Shown here: piece after piece, positions 8,637-18,201 of the stretch
How positions within the stretch are numbered: the stretch's first letter is position 1
How the letters are laid out: each line of letters opens with the position of its first letter
Assembly (NCBI GenBank): GCA_036497565.1
Contig: DASXJE010000125.1
Location: forward strand, 1 to 35,464
DNA from: Mycobacteriales bacterium
GTDB lineage: Bacteria > Actinomycetota > Actinomycetes > Mycobacteriales > QHCD01
DNA length: 35,464 bases
Reading direction: 5' to 3'
Translations under genes and position numbers: made by a program
Notes under the pieces: generated by a model
Told to the model about the DNA's origin: nothing
The model's database searches: none
The model's input: only the letters and a program-made list of their open reading frames with translations

Positions 8637-9485
8637 TCAGAACAGCACCGACATGAATGTCCCGACCCGCTCGAAGCCGACCCGCGTATAGGTCGATCGG
8701 GCGGGCTGGTTGAAGTCGTTGACGTAGAGGCTCACCACCGGAGCGATGTCGCGCAGCGCCGCGACGACTACGGCCGCCATCCCGGCGGCGCCGATGCCGC
8801 GACCGCGGTACGCCGGGTCGACCCACACGCCTTGCACCTGGCAGACATCCGGGGAGACCGCACCCACCTCAGCCTTGAAGACGACCCGTCCGTCGACGAT
8901 CCGGGCGAACGCGAGACCGGCCGCGACTACCTCCGCGACCCGCGCCCGGTAGAAGGCCCCGCCGTCGCGCCCGACCGGCGACACTCCGACCTCTTCGGTG
9001 AACATCGAGATGCAGGCCGGCATCAGCGTGTCGAGCTCGTCGGTGTGGACTCTGCGCACCGCCGGATCGGCCGCGATCAGCGGGGTCGCGCGGATGGCGA
9101 GCAGGGGCTGCCGCGGGCGGATGGAGCGGGCCGGTCCCCAGTCCGGTTCCAACTGCTCCCACATGGGCTGTACGGCGTCGGCCGGACCGACGATCGACGA
9201 ACAGCGCCGGCCGAGGCGCCGCGCGCGGTCGGCGAAGGCGCGCAGCGCCTGCGGCCGGGAACCGACCGGGACGAGGTTTGCGCCCGAGTAACAGGCGCCG
9301 ACCAACTCGGGCGCGCCGTAACCCCAGATCTCGCCGGCCGGCGAGTGCGACCGGAGTCCTCCGGCGTGCACCCGGGCGGCCACCGTGCAGTGCGACACCG
9401 GGTCGGCGGCGAGCAGCCTGCGCAGCGCCGCGGCGTCCGTGTCGTCGAGGACCCGCGCTCCGAGAGTCCTTACCGCACCGGCCAT
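8637..9485 (-). CDS. DUF4081 / GNAT-family N-acetyltransferase
   Basis: A 282-residue two-part protein. The N-terminal half (about 1-130) resembles the DUF4081 region found fused to acetyltransferases in actinobacteria. The C-terminal half has the GNAT acetyl-CoA site VQGVWVDPAYRGRGIGAAG and the late strand SLYVNDFNQPARSTYTRVGF. ATG at 9485 is ten bases after ispG, and the longer open frame upstream runs into ispG. The gene stands directly after ispG as in mycobacteria (Rv2867c). It probably acetylates an amine of a small molecule or protein, but the substrate is not known, and a link to isoprenoid synthesis is not shown by position alone. Confidence 0.88.
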   Translation of the reverse strand: MAGAVRTLGARVLDDTDAAALRRLLAADPVSHCTVAARVHAGGLRSHSPAGEIWGYGAPELVGACYSGANLVPVGSRPQALRAFADRARRLGRRCSSIVGPADAVQPMWEQLEPDWGPARSIRPRQPLLAIRATPLIAADPAVRRVHTDELDTLMPACISMFTEEVGVSPVGRDGGAFYRARVAEVVAAGLAFARIVDGRVVFKAEVGAVSPDVCQVQGVWVDPAYRGRGIGAAGMAAVVVAALRDIAPVVSLYVNDFNQPARSTYTRVGFERVGTFMSVLF

Positions 9486-9495
9486 GTGATCGGCG

Positions 9496-10653
9496 CTACG
9501 AGACGCTGACCTGGGGATCACCGGACGCGACACCCGCGTCGGCCATCTCCTCAGCCATCCGAGCGGCCTCCTCCACCAGCGTCTCGACGATCTGAGACTC
9601 CGGAACGGTCTTGATGACCTCGCCCCGGACGAAGATCTGTCCCTTGCCGTTGCCCGACGCCACCCCGAGGTCGGCCTCGCGTGCCTCGCCGGGACCGTTG
9701 ACCACGCAGCCCATGACGGCCACGCGCAGCGGCACCGACAGCCCGTCCAGGCCCGCCGTGACCCGGTCGGCGAGCGTGTAGACGTCGACCTGGGCGCGAC
9801 CGCAGGAGGGGCAGGAGACGATCTCCAGCCCGCGCTGGCGCATCCCGAGCGACTCGAGGATGCCGATGCCGACCTTGACCTCCTCGACCGGCGGCGCGGA
9901 CAGCGAGACGCGGATCGTGTCGCCGATCCCCTCGGCCAGCAGTGCCCCGAAGGCGGTCGCCGACTTGATCGTGCCCTGGAACGTCGGCCCCGCCTCGGTC
10001 ACGCCGAGGTGCAGCGGGTAGTCGCACTGCTCGGCCAGCTGCCGGTAGGCCTGGATCATCGTGACCGGGTTGTGGTGCTTGACCGAGATCTTGATGTCGC
10101 GGAATCCGTGCTCCTCGAACAACGAGCACTCCCACAGCGCCGACTCCACCAGGGCCTCGGGCGTGGCCTTGCCGTACTTCTCGAGCAACCGCTTGTCGAG
10201 ACTCCCGGCGTTGACGCCGATGCGGATCGGTGTGCCGTGGTCCTTCGCGGCCAGGGCGATCTGCTTGACCTGGTCGTCGAACTTCTTGATGTTTCCGGGG
10301 TTGACCCGCACCGCGGCGCAGCCCGCGTCGATCGCCGCGAAGACGTACTTCGGCTGGAAGTGGATGTCGGCGATCACGGGGATCTGTGACTTGGTGGCGA
10401 TGGCCGGCAACGCGTCCGCGTCGTCCTGGCTGGGTACGGCGACCCGCACGATCTGGCAGCCGGAGGCGGTGAGCTCGGCGATCTGCTGCAGCGTCGCGTT
10501 GATGTCTGCGGTGACGGTCGTCGTCATCGACTGCACCGACACCGGCGCGTCTCCTCCGACGAGTACACCGCCGACGTCGATCTGGCGGCTCGAGCGTCGG
10601 GCGGCCAGCGGCTCGGGTGGAACCTCCGGCATTCCCAGCGATACGGCGGTCAT
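9496..10653 (-). CDS. ispG: 4-hydroxy-3-methylbut-2-en-1-yl diphosphate synthase (MEP pathway)
   Basis: A 385-residue cytosolic iron-sulfur enzyme that converts 2-C-methyl-D-erythritol 2,4-cyclodiphosphate to HMBPP, the penultimate MEP pathway step. The N-terminal TIM-barrel has [32 protein letters not shown] and RVNPGN. The C-terminal [4Fe-4S] domain has CPSCGRAQ (Cys281, Cys284) and [10 protein letters not shown] (Cys316). A TTG codon directly precedes the ATG at 10653; the ATG is preferred because of GAGGG upstream. It lies 16 bases after rseP in the dxr-rseP-ispG run, so it shares a transcript with another MEP enzyme. Confidence 0.97.
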   Translation of the reverse strand: MTAVSLGMPEVPPEPLAARRSSRQIDVGGVLVGGDAPVSVQSMTTTVTADINATLQQIAELTASGCQIVRVAVPSQDDADALPAIATKSQIPVIADIHFQPKYVFAAIDAGCAAVRVNPGNIKKFDDQVKQIALAAKDHGTPIRIGVNAGSLDKRLLEKYGKATPEALVESALWECSLFEEHGFRDIKISVKHHNPVTMIQAYRQLAEQCDYPLHLGVTEAGPTFQGTIKSATAFGALLAEGIGDTIRVSLSAPPVEEVKVGIGILESLGMRQRGLEIVSCPSCGRAQVDVYTLADRVTAGLDGLSVPLRVAVMGCVVNGPGEAREADLGVASGNGKGQIFVRGEVIKTVPESQIVETLVEEAARMAEEMADAGVASGDPQVSVS

Positions 10654-10669
10654 CAATCCCTCTTGGCTC

Positions 10670-11893
10670 TCATGGTCGGAACGGGTTGGCGATCGGGTTG
10701 ACGATGTCGGCGATGATCGTGAGCACCGAGATCCCGCCGAAGAGCAGGATCACGACGAACGTGGCCGGCATCAGCTTGTTCATGTCTACTCGCCCCGGGT
10801 CGGCTCTGCCGTGCAGCCTCGCGAACCAGGCCCGGATCTTTTCGAATATCAGTACGGCGATGTGGCCGCCGTCGAGCGGGAGCAGCGGGAACAGGTTGAA
10901 CACGCCGATGAAGATGTTGAACGACGCGAGCAGGAAAAGGAACAGCAGCCAGGATCCCGCAGCCACGGCCTGACCGCCGATCCGGGAGGCTCCGACGACG
11001 CTGACCGGGCCGTTGGGGTCACGCTTCTGCCCCTCCAGGGCGCGGACCAGGCTGGGCACCTTGCCGGGGAAGCGGCCGATCGCACCGAACGTGGCGTCGA
11101 GCACCGATCCGCCGAAGCGGGCGGTCGCCGCGAACGCGCCGCCCGGCCCGTAGGTCTCGGTGGCCGCCCCGGCGATGCCGATCGCACCGACGGTGGCCAG
11201 GCCCGCGGCGTTCTTGGCCTCGCCGCCCTGCGGTGGGCGCTGCACGCTGGCCAGCCGCAGGCTCGTCGTGCGTCGTACGCCGTCGCGGATGTAGGTCAGC
11301 TGCACCTCTTGACCCGGGCGCGCGCGGATCCTGGACACGAGCGCGTCGTAACCGGTGACCGGTGCACCGTCGAGAGCGACGATCCGGTCGCCCTTGTGCA
11401 GGCCGGCGAGGTAGGCCGGCGCGTTGGTCACCCCGGCCGGACACGGCGTCACGGTGGTGTTGCTCTTCTCCGACGCGGGCACGCACCGGCTGACCTCTCC
11501 GACGATCGCGCGGTTGGTCGGCAGGCCGATGGCGATGGCGGTGAAGTAGAGGATCACGAAGGCGATCAGGAAGTGCGTGAACGATCCGGCGGCGAGCACG
11601 ATCAGCCGCTTCCAGGCGGCGAACCGCCAGAACGCCCGCGGTTCGTCGGCCGGGGCGACCTCTTCGAGGTGGGTGAATCCGGCGATCTTGACGAAGCCGC
11701 CGGCCGGGATGGCCTTCAGGCCGTATTCGGTCTCCCCGCGCCGGAAGGAGAAGATCTTGGGCCCGAAGCCGATGAAGTAGCGCTCGGCCTTCATTCCGAA
11801 GGCCTTGGCGGTGAGCAGGTGGCCGAACTCGTGGATCGCGACCGACAAGCCGAGAGCGACCGCGAACAGCACCACGCCCACGGTGAAGTTCAT
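10670..11893 (-). CDS. rseP: RIP site-2 zinc metalloprotease (RseP/Rip1 type)
   Basis: A 407-residue intramembrane protease (M50). HEFGH at residues 21-25 lies inside the first membrane segment, and the second metal motif is PLLPLDGGH (Asp/His at about 341-344) in a later segment. A PDZ domain lies between, visible as [18 protein letters not shown]. Hydrophobic segments fit a four-helix topology. ATG at 11893 overlaps the dxr stop by 4 bases (ATGA). In mycobacteria the equivalent Rip1 cuts anti-sigma factors and controls wall lipid and division functions. The frame stays open far upstream in another frame of dxr, but that part is not coding. Confidence 0.95.
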   Translation of the reverse strand: MNFTVGVVLFAVALGLSVAIHEFGHLLTAKAFGMKAERYFIGFGPKIFSFRRGETEYGLKAIPAGGFVKIAGFTHLEEVAPADEPRAFWRFAAWKRLIVLAAGSFTHFLIAFVILYFTAIAIGLPTNRAIVGEVSRCVPASEKSNTTVTPCPAGVTNAPAYLAGLHKGDRIVALDGAPVTGYDALVSRIRARPGQEVQLTYIRDGVRRTTSLRLASVQRPPQGGEAKNAAGLATVGAIGIAGAATETYGPGGAFAATARFGGSVLDATFGAIGRFPGKVPSLVRALEGQKRDPNGPVSVVGASRIGGQAVAAGSWLLFLFLLASFNIFIGVFNLFPLLPLDGGHIAVLIFEKIRAWFARLHGRADPGRVDMNKLMPATFVVILLFGGISVLTIIADIVNPIANPFRP

Positions 11894-13137
11894 CGATCCC
11901 TCCGAGGACCCGGTGGAGCGCCCGCGAGAACGCCGTCGGCCTCGACGGCGCTGGTGAGCTCGCCGGCCCGGTGCCGGGCCCAGGACTCTGCCTGGAGGAC
12001 GTCCGGGACGGCGGTGGGGTTCCCGAAGACCGGCGCGTCGGCGAGCACCTGCTCGACCGTGTCGACGATCGCGGTGAAGGACAGCCGCCCGGCCAGGAAC
12101 GCCGCCACGGCCTCCTCGTTGGCGGCGTTGAAGATCGCGGTGGCGAGCCCGCCAGCGGCTCCGGCCTGCCGGGCCAGCCGCACGGCGGGGAACGCGTCCT
12201 CGTCGAGCGGGAGGAACTCCCACCGCCCCGCCGTGGTCCAGTCCATCGCCGGTGCCGCGTCGGCCACCCGGTCCGGCCAGCCCAACGCGACCGCGATCGG
12301 CAGCCGCATGTCCGGGGGGCTGACCTGGGCGATCGTCGACCCGTCGACGTACTCGACCATCGAGTGCACGATCGACTGCGGGTGTACGACGACGGCGATG
12401 CGGTCGTAACTCAGATCGAAGAGTTCGTGCGCCTCGATGACCTCGAGGCCCTTGTTGACCAGGGTGGCGCTGTTGATGGTCACCACCGGGCCCATGTCCC
12501 AGGTGGGGTGCGCGAGCGCGTCGGCGACGGTGACGTCGGCCAGGTCGGCGCGGACCCGGCCGCGGAACGGTCCGCCGCTCGCGGTGAGCACGAGCCGCCG
12601 TATCTCCGAGGCCGATCCGGAGCGCAGGCACTGCGCCAGTGCTGAGTGCTCGGAGTCGACCGGCACGATCTGACCCGGCCGGGCGTGGGCCCGCACCAGC
12701 GCGCCGCCGGCGACCAGCGACTCCTTGTTGGCGAGGGCGAGCACGTGGCCCGCGTCGAGGGCCGCGAGGGTGGGGGCGAGGCCGATCGATCCGGTGATCC
12801 CGTTGAGGACCACGTCGCAGGGATGGGCCGCGACCTGCGTGGCGGCGTCGGCTCCGGCGACCACGGCGGGTTCGGGAGCGGGCCGCCCCTGCTCGGCCGC
12901 CAGCGCCGCGACGGCATCGTGCAGGTCGCCGAGCACGCTCGCGTCGGCGACTCCGACGATCTCCGGAGCCAGTGCCACGACCTGGCGGGCGAGGTCGTCG
13001 ACCCGGCCACCCCCGGCCGACAGCCCGACCACGCGGAAGCGGTCGGGGTTGCGGTCGATGACGTCGATCGCCTGGGTACCGATGGATCCGGTCGACCCGA
13101 GCAGCACGATGTCCCGCGGAGTCGTCACGGCCCCCAT
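11890..13137 (-). CDS. dxr: 1-deoxy-D-xylulose 5-phosphate reductoisomerase (MEP pathway)
   Basis: A 415-residue NADPH-dependent enzyme converting DXP to MEP, the first committed step of the non-mevalonate isoprenoid pathway. Seen: dinucleotide motif [33 protein letters not shown], the substrate and metal segment [12 protein letters not shown], and [17 protein letters not shown] at 13137 begins [15 protein letters not shown]; an in-frame GTG three codons later with a G-rich stretch before it is an alternative. The stop overlaps rseP by 4 bases. The gene faces a divergent Nudix gene across 83 bases, so its promoter must lie in that short space or inside the Nudix gene's start. Confidence 0.96.
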   Translation of the reverse strand: MGAVTTPRDIVLLGSTGSIGTQAIDVIDRNPDRFRVVGLSAGGGRVDDLARQVVALAPEIVGVADASVLGDLHDAVAALAAEQGRPAPEPAVVAGADAATQVAAHPCDVVLNGITGSIGLAPTLAALDAGHVLALANKESLVAGGALVRAHARPGQIVPVDSEHSALAQCLRSGSASEIRRLVLTASGGPFRGRVRADLADVTVADALAHPTWDMGPVVTINSATLVNKGLEVIEAHELFDLSYDRIAVVVHPQSIVHSMVEYVDGSTIAQVSPPDMRLPIAVALGWPDRVADAAPAMDWTTAGRWEFLPLDEDAFPAVRLARQAGAAGGLATAIFNAANEEAVAAFLAGRLSFTAIVDTVEQVLADAPVFGNPTAVPDVLQAESWARHRAGELTSAVEADGVLAGAPPGPRRDR

Positions 13138-13220
13138 TGTTCCATTGTCGGTCCTCCGGCCGGGTGACCGCGCCCGGCACAATCCGGGTGCGGGCCGGAA
13201 ATGTCGGGCACACTGCGTCG

Positions 13221-13649
13221 ATGCGGCTCGGGGTCAACGTCGTGGTGCTCGACGCGACCGGCCGGGTGCTGCTCGCGCGCCGGGACGCGCCCCCGATCTG
13301 GAACCTGCCCGGCGGCGGGGTCGAGCCCGATGAGGCGCCGTGGAGCGCGGCCTGCCGGGAGACCGCCGAGGAGGTGGGCCTCGAGGTGGCGGTGGACCGG
13401 CTGACCGGCGTCTACGACCGCTCCCCGGACGGCGATCCGGTCCTGGTGTTTCTCGTCCGGGTGCTCGGCGGCCGCGCGACGGCCTCGGCGGAGACGACCG
13501 AGATCGGGTGGTTCGACCCCGATGCGCTCCCCCGGCCGATCAATCCCTACCAGCCGCAGCGGATCTGGGACGCCGTGCACCCACAGGCGGCGCCGGCCCT
13601 ACGCCATCAGCCAGGACCCTCGGTGCGCGAGCTGTTCCCGGACCCCTGA
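13221..13649 (+). CDS. Nudix hydrolase
   Basis: A 142-residue single-domain protein. The Nudix box begins at GGVEPDE and continues through [12 protein letters not shown], matching the G-x5-E-x7-RE-x2-EE-x-G pattern, so the Mg2+-binding glutamates are present. The N-terminal strand is [20 protein letters not shown], as in MutT/ADP-ribose-type members. ATG at 13221 opens directly on the fold; the open frame upstream overlaps the dxr start and is not needed. It is expected to hydrolyse a nucleoside diphosphate linked to another group, but the substrate cannot be predicted. It is divergent from dxr and precedes the DUF2631 gene by 91 bases. Confidence 0.88.
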   Translation: MRLGVNVVVLDATGRVLLARRDAPPIWNLPGGGVEPDEAPWSAACRETAEEVGLEVAVDRLTGVYDRSPDGDPVLVFLVRVLGGRATASAETTEIGWFDPDALPRPINPYQPQRIWDAVHPQAAPALRHQPGPSVRELFPDP

Positions 13650-13740
13650 TCCGGCCCGGATGCGGGTGGGCCGGTGCCGAGTCGCCGGCCCTGAGATGAT
13701 GGGATGTGCGGTGGTTTCCGGAGCCTGGCCTGGAGGAGCA

Positions 13741-14046
13741 GTGACGAGCAACGAGCGCGACCTGGCCGAGCAACGGCGTACCGACGTCGAGCGGCACGAA
13801 CCCACCGACGGTGCGCCGGCCGTGCGGGAGGCGCCGCACGAGAAGCCGGAGGACTGGGGCTGGCACGCGGAGATGGGCGTCCTCGCCCGCGGCGCCGGGT
13901 GGATCTCCGCGGCGATCCTGCTGGTGATGATCATCGGCAACGACATCGGCCACATCGCGCAGATCTGGCTCATCGGGCTGGCCGCACTGCTTGTCCTCAT
14001 GCTGCTGCGCGACCGCCACCAGCGGAAGAACTCCTGGCGCGGCTGA
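13741..14046 (+). CDS. DUF2631 family membrane protein
   Basis: A 101-residue protein. The GTG start at 13741 has a strong GGAGGAG eight or so bases upstream. A charged N-terminal part (about residues 1-40) contains HEKPEDWGWHAE, a tract typical of DUF2631, then two hydrophobic segments, GWISAAILLVMIIGN and IWLIGLAALLVLMLL, separated by a short polar turn, and a basic tail. It occupies the position of Rv2876 in mycobacteria, near dxr and rlmN. The function of the family is unknown. It converges on rlmN, with ten bases between the two stops. Confidence 0.85.
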   Translation: MTSNERDLAEQRRTDVERHEPTDGAPAVREAPHEKPEDWGWHAEMGVLARGAGWISAAILLVMIIGNDIGHIAQIWLIGLAALLVLMLLRDRHQRKNSWRG

Positions 14047-14056
14047 CGGCGCCGGC

Positions 14057-15154
14057 TTACTCCTGCTCGCCGGCCAGCTGACCGCAGGCGCCGGCGATCT
14101 CCCGGCCGCGGGTGTCGCGGACCGTGGTCGGCACGCCGTGCGAGCGCAGCCGCCGGACGAACTCCCGCTGCACCGGCTTCGGGCTGGCGTCCCACTCGCT
14201 CCCCGGGGTCGGGTTGAGCGGGATGAGGTTGACGTGGGCGAGCCGCCCGGCGAGCAGCTCGCCGAGCGCGTCGGCCCGCCACGGCTGGTCGTTGACCTCG
14301 CGGATGAGCGCGTATTCGATCGAGACCCGGCGGCCGGTGCGGTCGGCGTAGGCCCATGCGGCGTCGAGCACCTCGTCGACCGGCCACCGGGTGTTCACCG
14401 GCACGAGCGTGTCGCGCAGCTCGTCGTCCGGGGCGTGCAGGGACACCGCGAGGGTCACCCGCAGCTGTTCGTCGAGCAGCCGGCGCATCGCCGGTACGAG
14501 GCCGACGGTGGACACCGTGATCGACCGCTGGGACAGCCCGAAGCCGTCCGGACTGGGATCGGTGAGCCGGCGCACCGCCGAGATCACCCGGGCGTAGTTG
14601 GCGAGAGGTTCGCCCATACCCATGAACACGACGTTGGTCACCCCGGCCCCCGGCGCCTCGCCCGCTGAGGCGAGGGCGCGGGCGCCGGCGAGCACCTGCT
14701 CGACGATCTCGCCCGTGGAGAGGTTGCGGGTCAGACCGTTCTGGCCGGTGGCGCAGAACGGGCAGGCCATGCCGCAGCCGGCCTGACTCGAGACGCACAT
14801 CGTGATACGGCTCGGGTAGCGCATCAGCACGCTCTCGACCAGGGTCCCGTCGTGGCAGCGCCACAGGGTCTTCTGGGTCGCGCCGTCATCGCAGCTGATC
14901 TCGCGCACCGGGCGCAGCAGCTGCGGCAGCAGCAGGCCGGCCAGCCGGTCGCGGCTGGCCGCCGGCAGGTCGGTCATCGTGGCCGGGTCGGCGGCCAACC
15001 GGGAGAAATAGTGGGTCGACAGCTGCCGGGCGCGGAAGGCGGGCTCGCCCGCGGCGACCACCGCGGCCCGCCGGTCTTCGGGGGTCAGGTCGGCGAGGTG
15101 CTGCGGAGCCGGCCCGCGGCGGGGCGGGTCGGCGAGGAGCGGGAGAGCGGTCAT
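14057..15154 (-). CDS. rlmN: Dual-specificity 23S rRNA/tRNA adenine C2-methyltransferase
   Basis: A 365-residue radical-SAM enzyme that methylates C2 of an adenosine in 23S rRNA (A2503 in E. coli numbering) and of tRNA A37. The SAM cluster motif is CGMACPFC (Cys127, 131, 134). The pair used in the methyl-transfer mechanism is present as Cys120 (TMCVSS) and Cys357 (GACGQLAG). [10 protein letters not shown] and [17 protein letters not shown] are also family segments. ATG at 15154 is preferred over an in-frame GTG six codons earlier. It is divergent from the ArsR-type gene across 68 bases. In mycobacteria the gene also sits beside cdsA. Confidence 0.95.
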   Translation of the reverse strand: MTALPLLADPPRRGPAPQHLADLTPEDRRAAVVAAGEPAFRARQLSTHYFSRLAADPATMTDLPAASRDRLAGLLLPQLLRPVREISCDDGATQKTLWRCHDGTLVESVLMRYPSRITMCVSSQAGCGMACPFCATGQNGLTRNLSTGEIVEQVLAGARALASAGEAPGAGVTNVVFMGMGEPLANYARVISAVRRLTDPSPDGFGLSQRSITVSTVGLVPAMRRLLDEQLRVTLAVSLHAPDDELRDTLVPVNTRWPVDEVLDAAWAYADRTGRRVSIEYALIREVNDQPWRADALGELLAGRLAHVNLIPLNPTPGSEWDASPKPVQREFVRRLRSHGVPTTVRDTRGREIAGACGQLAGEQE

Positions 15155-15181
15155 GACGGTCCAGTCTCCCACGGCCCGCTG

Positions 15182-15199
15182 CTTCGGTCGGCACCGAAG
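15182..15199. promoter_or_regulatory. Perfect dyad, candidate operator of the ArsR-type regulator
   Basis: CTTCGGT at 15182-15188 and ACCGAAG at 15193-15199 form a perfect 7-4-7 inverted repeat in the 68-base space between rlmN and the ArsR-type gene. It is 23 bases before that gene's ATG. Two GTCGAC hexamers at 15201-15206 and 15215-15220 follow. Winged-helix dimers bind such dyads, so autoregulation, perhaps also affecting rlmN, is plausible but inferred. Confidence 0.45.
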
Positions 15200-15222
15200 T
15201 GTCGACGTCGTACGGTCGACGC

Positions 15223-16029
15223 ATGGATGCCGACGCTGACCTCGCGGTGGTCGCCGGGCTGATCGGGGACCCGGCCCGGGCCCGGGTGCTGGTCGCGCTC
15301 GGGGACGGGCGGGCGCTGGCGGCGAGCGTGCTCGCGGCGGAGGCGGGGGTGAGTCCGTCGACGGTCAGCGGCCACCTCGGCAAGCTCGTCGACGCGGGGA
15401 TTCTCACCGTGACCGCCCAGGGCCGGCACCGCTACTACCGGCTGGCCGGGCCGGAGGTCGGGGAGGCGCTGGAGGCGCTGGCCCGGATCGCGCCGCCGGC
15501 GCCGGTGCGCTCACTGAAGGAGGGCACCCGGGCGCATGCGGTACGCCGGGCCCGGACCTGCTACGACCACCTGGCCGGACGGCTCGGCGTGGCGGTGATG
15601 GCCGGACTGATCGAGCGCGGCGCGATCGTCGGCCACGACGGGCGGCACCTGCCTGCGGCCGCGGGTCGGGACCGGCTCTCCTCCCCCGGCTGGGATGTCG
15701 ACTACCGGCTCGGGGAGGGCGCGGGCATCGTGCTGGAGCCGCTCGGCGTCGACCTCGACGCCCTGCTCGAGAGCCCCCGGCGACGACCGCTGCTGCGCTA
15801 CTGCGTCGATTGGAGCGAGCAGCGCCATCATCTCGCCGGTGCGCTCGGAGCCGGCCTGCTCGACGCGTTCATTCGCTCCGGTTGGCTCCTGCGGGCGCGG
15901 GCCGGCCGCGCGGTGCACCTCACCGATGACGGCGAACGCGCGCTGTCGCAGCGGCTCGGGGTCTCGCTCGCCGATCCGCTCGAGGGTCAGTGCATCGAGA
16001 CGGGTACGAACGCGGCCAGCAGCAGGTAG
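15223..16029 (+). CDS. ArsR-type winged-helix transcriptional regulator
   Basis: A 268-residue regulator. Residues about 8-75 form an ArsR/SmtB helix-turn-helix: [14 protein letters not shown], then [20 protein letters not shown] and the wing [10 protein letters not shown]. The conserved [13 protein letters not shown] follows, and the C-terminal part has a second winged-helix-like segment ending in [13 protein letters not shown]. That duplicated layout is common in actinobacterial ArsR proteins of 220-270 residues. No paired cysteines of a metal sensor are obvious. The ATG at 15223 has no good ribosome site, so leaderless translation is possible. Its last 43 bases overlap the convergent cdsA end. 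It interrupts the otherwise conserved rlmN-cdsA order. Confidence 0.88.
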   Translation: MDADADLAVVAGLIGDPARARVLVALGDGRALAASVLAAEAGVSPSTVSGHLGKLVDAGILTVTAQGRHRYYRLAGPEVGEALEALARIAPPAPVRSLKEGTRAHAVRRARTCYDHLAGRLGVAVMAGLIERGAIVGHDGRHLPAAAGRDRLSSPGWDVDYRLGEGAGIVLEPLGVDLDALLESPRRRPLLRYCVDWSEQRHHLAGALGAGLLDAFIRSGWLLRARAGRAVHLTDDGERALSQRLGVSLADPLEGQCIETGTNAASSR

Positions 16030-16856
16030 GACACCGCGGCGGCCGGCAGTAGCGAGTCGAGCCGGTCCATCACGCCACCGTGGCCCGGCAGGATCGTGCC
16101 CATGTCCTTCACCTGCAGGTCGCGCTTGAGCATCGACTCGCCGAGGTCGCCGAGGGTCGCGGTCGCCGCGACCGCGAGTCCGAACAGCACACCGGTCCAC
16201 CAAGACCTGTCGAAGAGCTGGGTCAGGAAGACCGAGCCGGCGATCACGCAGAGCAGCGCCGAGCCCGCGAAGCCCTCCCAGGATTTCGCCGGGCTGACGG
16301 TCGGCGCCATCGGGTGCCGGCCGAAGAACACCCCTGCCGCGTAGCCGCCGACGTCGCTGCAGACCACGGTCGCCATGAACACGATGACCCGGCGTGCGCC
16401 GTCCTCCGGTATGGCGAGCAGCACGGCGAAGCCGGCGAGGAACGGCACGTAGAGCGTGATCAGGACCGCCGTCGACGTGTCGTGCAGGAAGCCGGCCGGG
16501 CCGCGGCCCAGCCGCCAGATCAGGCAGGCGAGGCAGGTCAGGAGGAACGCCATGACCAGCGCCTCGCTCCCCCGGAACCAGGCGGCGCCGACCATGGCGA
16601 TCCCGCCGACCAGAAGCGGAACGAGCGGCGGGTGCGCGTCCACGTGCGCCATCGACCGGGTGATCTCGGTGATCCCGACCGCCACCGTCACGGCCAGCAC
16701 GATCACGAAGCCGCCGCGGTAGGTGAAGAGGGTCGCCACGACGATCCCGCCGAGGACGACCCCCACACCGATCGCCGCCCGCAGATCCCGGCCGGCCCGG
16801 CCTTGGCCCGACCGCTCCGCCCGCCCCTCCGGCTCCGCGCTGTGGGTGGGCGGCAT
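15987..16856 (-). CDS. cdsA: Phosphatidate cytidylyltransferase
   Basis: A 289-residue integral membrane enzyme making CDP-diacylglycerol from phosphatidate and CTP, the branch point for phosphatidylinositol, cardiolipin and phosphatidylethanolamine. The family signature is clear near the C-terminus: SMLKRDLQVKDMGTILPGHG followed by GVMDRLDS. The rest is a series of about seven or eight hydrophobic segments after a charged N-terminus. ATG at 16856 shares a base with the frr stop (TGATG), so it is translated with the pyrH-frr group. Its 3' end overlaps a convergent regulator gene by 43 bases. Confidence 0.96.
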   Translation of the reverse strand: MPPTHSAEPEGRAERSGQGRAGRDLRAAIGVGVVLGGIVVATLFTYRGGFVIVLAVTVAVGITEITRSMAHVDAHPPLVPLLVGGIAMVGAAWFRGSEALVMAFLLTCLACLIWRLGRGPAGFLHDTSTAVLITLYVPFLAGFAVLLAIPEDGARRVIVFMATVVCSDVGGYAAGVFFGRHPMAPTVSPAKSWEGFAGSALLCVIAGSVFLTQLFDRSWWTGVLFGLAVAATATLGDLGESMLKRDLQVKDMGTILPGHGGVMDRLDSLLPAAAVSYLLLAAFVPVSMH

Positions 16857-17413
16857 CAGATCTCGAGCAGCTCGGCTTCCTTGTGCTTGAGCAGCTCGTC
16901 GACGGACGCGACGTACTTTCCGGTCGTGTCGTCGAGCTCCTTCTCCGCCCGGTGGACCTCGTCCTCCCCGGCGTCGCCGTCCTTCATGATCTTGTCGAGG
17001 GCATCCTTGGCGTGCCGGCGGACGTTGCGGATCGACACCCGCGACTCCTCGCCCTTGTGCCGCGCGACCTTCACGAAGTCCCGCCGCCGCTCCTCGGTGA
17101 GCTGGGGGAAGACGACCCGGATGATGGTGCCGTCGTTGCCGGGGTTGACCCCGAGGTCGCTGTCCCGGATCGCCCGCTCGATCGCGCCGAGCTGGCCCGG
17201 GTCGTAGGGCTTGACGATCGCCATCCGCGGCTCGGGCGTGCTGATGGTCGACAGCTGCGGCAGCGGTGTCGGGGTGCCGTAGTAGTCGACGACGATCTTG
17301 GCGAACATCTGCGGACTCGCCCGCCCGGTGCGGATCGCGCCCAGCTCCTCCCGGGCGACCGCAACCGCCTTCTCCATCCGCTCTTCGGCGTCGAACAGGG
17401 TCTCGTCGATCAC
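16856..17413 (-). CDS. frr: Ribosome recycling factor
   Basis: A 185-residue cytoplasmic protein that, with EF-G, splits post-termination ribosomes; the length is exactly typical. Seen: the N-terminal helix [20 protein letters not shown] followed by RTGRASP, the domain II segment [12 protein letters not shown], then [20 protein letters not shown] and the C-terminal helix ending in [12 protein letters not shown]. The GTG start at 17413 has AGGAGG about seven bases upstream; the upstream open frame is not supported. It follows pyrH by 37 bases and overlaps cdsA by one base. Confidence 0.97.
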   Translation of the reverse strand: MIDETLFDAEERMEKAVAVAREELGAIRTGRASPQMFAKIVVDYYGTPTPLPQLSTISTPEPRMAIVKPYDPGQLGAIERAIRDSDLGVNPGNDGTIIRVVFPQLTEERRRDFVKVARHKGEESRVSIRNVRRHAKDALDKIMKDGDAGEDEVHRAEKELDDTTGKYVASVDELLKHKEAELLEI

Positions 17414-17450
17414 GGTGTGGCCTCCTGGGTCAGGCGACTGCGTCTTCCGG

Positions 17451-18167
17451 TCAGCCGGCGGCGCTGACGATTGTCCCAATCTTCTCACCTGCGACGGCCC
17501 GGGCAATGTTGCCGGACGTCATGAGGTCGAACACGACGATCGGCAGATCGTTGTCCATGCAGAGGCTGAACGCCGTCGCGTCGGCGACCTTCAGCTCCCG
17601 GGCGATGACCTCCTGGTAGCCGATGTGGTCGATCTTCGCGGCGCCCGGGTGGTGCGCCGGATCGGCGTCGTAGACGCCGTCGACCCCGCTCTTGCCGAGC
17701 AGCACGACCTGACACCCGATCTCGAGGGCGCGCTGCGCGGCACAGGTGTCGGTGGAGAAGTACGGCGCCCCGAGGCCGGCGCCGAAGATCACGACCCGCC
17801 CCTTCTCCAGGTGCCGCACGGCCCGGCGGGGGATGTAGGGCTCGGCGACCTGACCCATGGTGATCGCGGTCTGCACCCTCGTCTCGACGCCCTGCTTCTC
17901 GCAGAAGTCCTGCAGTGCGAGGCAGTTCATCACCGTGCCGAGCATGCCCATGTAGTCGGCCCGGGCCCGGTCGATGCCGCGCTCGGAGAGCTGAGCTCCG
18001 CGGAAGTAATTCCCGCCGCCGACCACGACCGCGACCTGCACTCCCGAGCGGACGACGTCGGTGACCTGCTCGGCGATCCGGGCGACGACGTCGGGGTCGA
18101 CGCCGAGCCCGCCGCCACCGGCGAGCGCCCCCCCGGACAGCTTCAGCAGGACCCTGGTCCACGTCAC
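17451..18167 (-). CDS. pyrH: UMP kinase
   Basis: A 238-residue amino-acid-kinase-fold enzyme phosphorylating UMP to UDP for pyrimidine supply. Seen: [11 protein letters not shown] near the N-terminus (phosphate loop), [13 protein letters not shown] (UMP/GTP site), [33 protein letters not shown] and [15 protein letters not shown]. The start is GTG at 18167 with GAGGAGG six bases upstream. It lies in the rpsB-tsf-pyrH-frr-cdsA order that is widespread in bacteria, 34 bases after tsf. Confidence 0.97.
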   Translation of the reverse strand: MTWTRVLLKLSGGALAGGGGLGVDPDVVARIAEQVTDVVRSGVQVAVVVGGGNYFRGAQLSERGIDRARADYMGMLGTVMNCLALQDFCEKQGVETRVQTAITMGQVAEPYIPRRAVRHLEKGRVVIFGAGLGAPYFSTDTCAAQRALEIGCQVVLLGKSGVDGVYDADPAHHPGAAKIDHIGYQEVIARELKVADATAFSLCMDNDLPIVVFDLMTSGNIARAVAGEKIGTIVSAAG

Positions 18168-18201
18168 AGCATGCCTCCTCGGGCGGCGGGCAAGGGGGCG
18201 G

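Noticed and set aside
10670-13237. A continuous 855-codon minus-strand frame that could be read as a fusion ending in the site-2 protease.
   Set aside because: Its first 448 or so codons are an Arg/Gly-rich shadow of dxr in another frame. The protease has a good ATG at 11893 in a 4-base overlap with the dxr stop, and dxr itself is intact.
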